From positions 1 through 64,000 of the forward strand of contig JAAZCQ010000037.1 of assembly GCA_012513225.1 (NCBI GenBank): a stretch of DNA of 64,000 bases, written 5' to 3'. The notes beneath the pieces were generated by a model. That model searched no databases. It saw nothing but the letters and a program-made list of their open reading frames with translations, and was not told the origin of the DNA. Below, in pieces: positions 63,227 through 64,000 of the stretch. Made by a program: the position numbers and the translations under genes. Every line of letters starts with the position of its first letter. The first letter of the stretch is position 1. This DNA comes from Erysipelotrichaceae bacterium (lineage in GTDB: Bacteria; Bacillota_I; Bacilli_A; Erysipelotrichales; Erysipelotrichaceae).

Positions 63227-64000
63227 ATGGCAAAGAAGACACCGTTATACGACATCCATTTAAAATTAAATGGAAAAATGGTTGAATATGCTGGTTATAA
63301 TTTACCAGTACAATATTCAAGCATAATTGAAGAACATAATGCAGTAAGAAATAATGTAGGCTTATTTGACGTAAGTCACATGGGTCAATTTATTATTGAA
63401 GGAAAGGATGCTTTAAAATTTATAAATTATATTATTAGTAATGATATTACTAATTTAAAAGTAAATAAGATTAGATATTCTTTATTACTTAATGATAATG
63501 GCGGAATTATTGATGACTTGCTAGTATATAGAACTAATGAAGAAGAATATATGCTTGTCGTAAATGCAGCTAATAAAGAAAAAGATTATTCATGGATTTT
63601 AGATCATTTAATAGATAATGTAATTATTTATGATGCAAGTGATAATATTTGTCAAATTGCAATTCAAGGACCAAATAGTGAAAATGTATTAAAAAAGATA
63701 ACAAATCAAATTCCTGAAAAATTTTATTCATTTATAGATGATGTTGATATTGATGGTACAAAAGTATTAATATCTAGGACTGGATATACTGCTGAAGATG
63801 GATTTGAGCTATATTTTGATTCTAATGATGGTATAAAAATTTATAATTTATTATTAGAAAATGGAAAAGAATTTGGTATTATACCTTGTGGACTAGGTAG
63901 TAGAGATACACTAAGATTAGAAGGATCCATGCCTTTGTATGGACATGAAATGAATGAAAATATTTCACCTTTAGACATAGGATTAGGAAATTTTGTAAAA
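63227..64000 (+). CDS. gcvT: Glycine cleavage system T protein (aminomethyltransferase), 3' truncated by window edge
   Basis: Transfers the aminomethyl carbon from the H protein to tetrahydrofolate, releasing ammonia. 258 codons are visible, from MAKKTPLYDIHLKLNGKM to the window end; a normal protein has about 360. FDVSHMGQ near 46, NDNGGIIDDLLVYR near 88, RTGYTAEDGFELYF near 185 and CGLGSRDTLRLEG near 225 are family motifs. AAAGGAG precedes the ATG. TATAAT at 63191-63196 is a likely -10 element. No glycine riboswitch fits in the 100-base gap to the gyrA terminator. Confidence 0.93.
   Translation, partial: MAKKTPLYDIHLKLNGKMVEYAGYNLPVQYSSIIEEHNAVRNNVGLFDVSHMGQFIIEGKDALKFINYIISNDITNLKVNKIRYSLLLNDNGGIIDDLLVYRTNEEEYMLVVNAANKEKDYSWILDHLIDNVIIYDASDNICQIAIQGPNSENVLKKITNQIPEKFYSFIDDVDIDGTKVLISRTGYTAEDGFELYFDSNDGIKIYNLLLENGKEFGIIPCGLGSRDTLRLEGSMPLYGHEMNENISPLDIGLGNFVK

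Overview
The window is a chromosomal segment spanning the replication origin of a low-GC, walled bacterium of the Firmicutes/Bacillota type. TGA is used as a normal stop and Trp is TGG, so this is not a code-4 mollicute. Cell-wall genes (divIC, an M15 D,D-peptidase, murQ) are present. The pth-mfd-rqcP-divIC and tmk-holB-ricT-rsmI blocks match Bacillus gene order but lack the sporulation genes found there, which suggests a non-sporulating member of the Bacilli/Erysipelotrichia side of the phylum. The species cannot be named from the sequence alone.

Layout. 0-2.1 kb: end of a mannose-family PTS operon leading into murQ. 2.1-8 kb: tcdA-miaA-mutL-mutS (minus). 8-12.3 kb: an IMPACT protein, Mn-type superoxide dismutase, and two paralogous lipoproteins on either side of a BaiN/HI0933 flavoprotein. 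12.3-20.2 kb: an XpaC / small protein / tandem-AAA ATPase / TelA operon, then an unknown soluble protein and two zinc-ribbon membrane proteins. This is the least explained part of the window. 20.4-29.2 kb: transporter plus M20 amidohydrolase, EIIA-Glc, perR-rbr, and nudix-queT-tmk-holB-ricT-rsmI. 29.3-31.9 kb: a T-box controlled metY-metA pair (plus). 31.9-33.5 kb: gpmI. 34-39.4 kb: a five-gene beta-glucoside operon (PTS IIC, PRD regulator, IIB, IIA, 6-phospho-beta-glucosidase). 39.7-44.2 kb: a mannose-family PTS plus an FrlB-like deglycase (probably Amadori-compound use), with a GntR/UTRA regulator and a UTRA-like partner. 44.4-50.2 kb: membrane protein, divIC, rqcP, mfd, pth and an unknown protein. 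50.3-51.7 kb: a D,D-peptidase and bacterioferritin.

Origin. rpmH-rnpA-yidC-khpB (plus) runs towards an AT-rich DnaA-box cluster at 54.2-54.6 kb, followed by dnaA-dnaN-yaaA-recF-gyrB-gyrA and the start of gcvT. Most genes left of the origin are on the minus strand and all genes right of it are on the plus strand, as expected for two replichores. The rpmH block is an exception: it points towards the origin, opposite to the usual arrangement in Firmicutes.

How it fits together. Oxidative-stress and iron functions (SOD, rubrerythrin, PerR, bacterioferritin) are scattered with recognisable operators. Three PTS-based carbohydrate modules handle amino-sugar or wall-derived sugars, beta-glucosides and probable fructosamines. 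Neither mannose-type module shows an EIIA gene inside the window. Three similar terminator-like repeats delimit the sugar modules between 33.9 and 44.4 kb. The best candidates for something undescribed are the XpaC/AAA/TelA operon with its degenerate first AAA domain, and the UTRA-only protein paired with a GntR regulator beside a perfect 23-bp operator-like palindrome.
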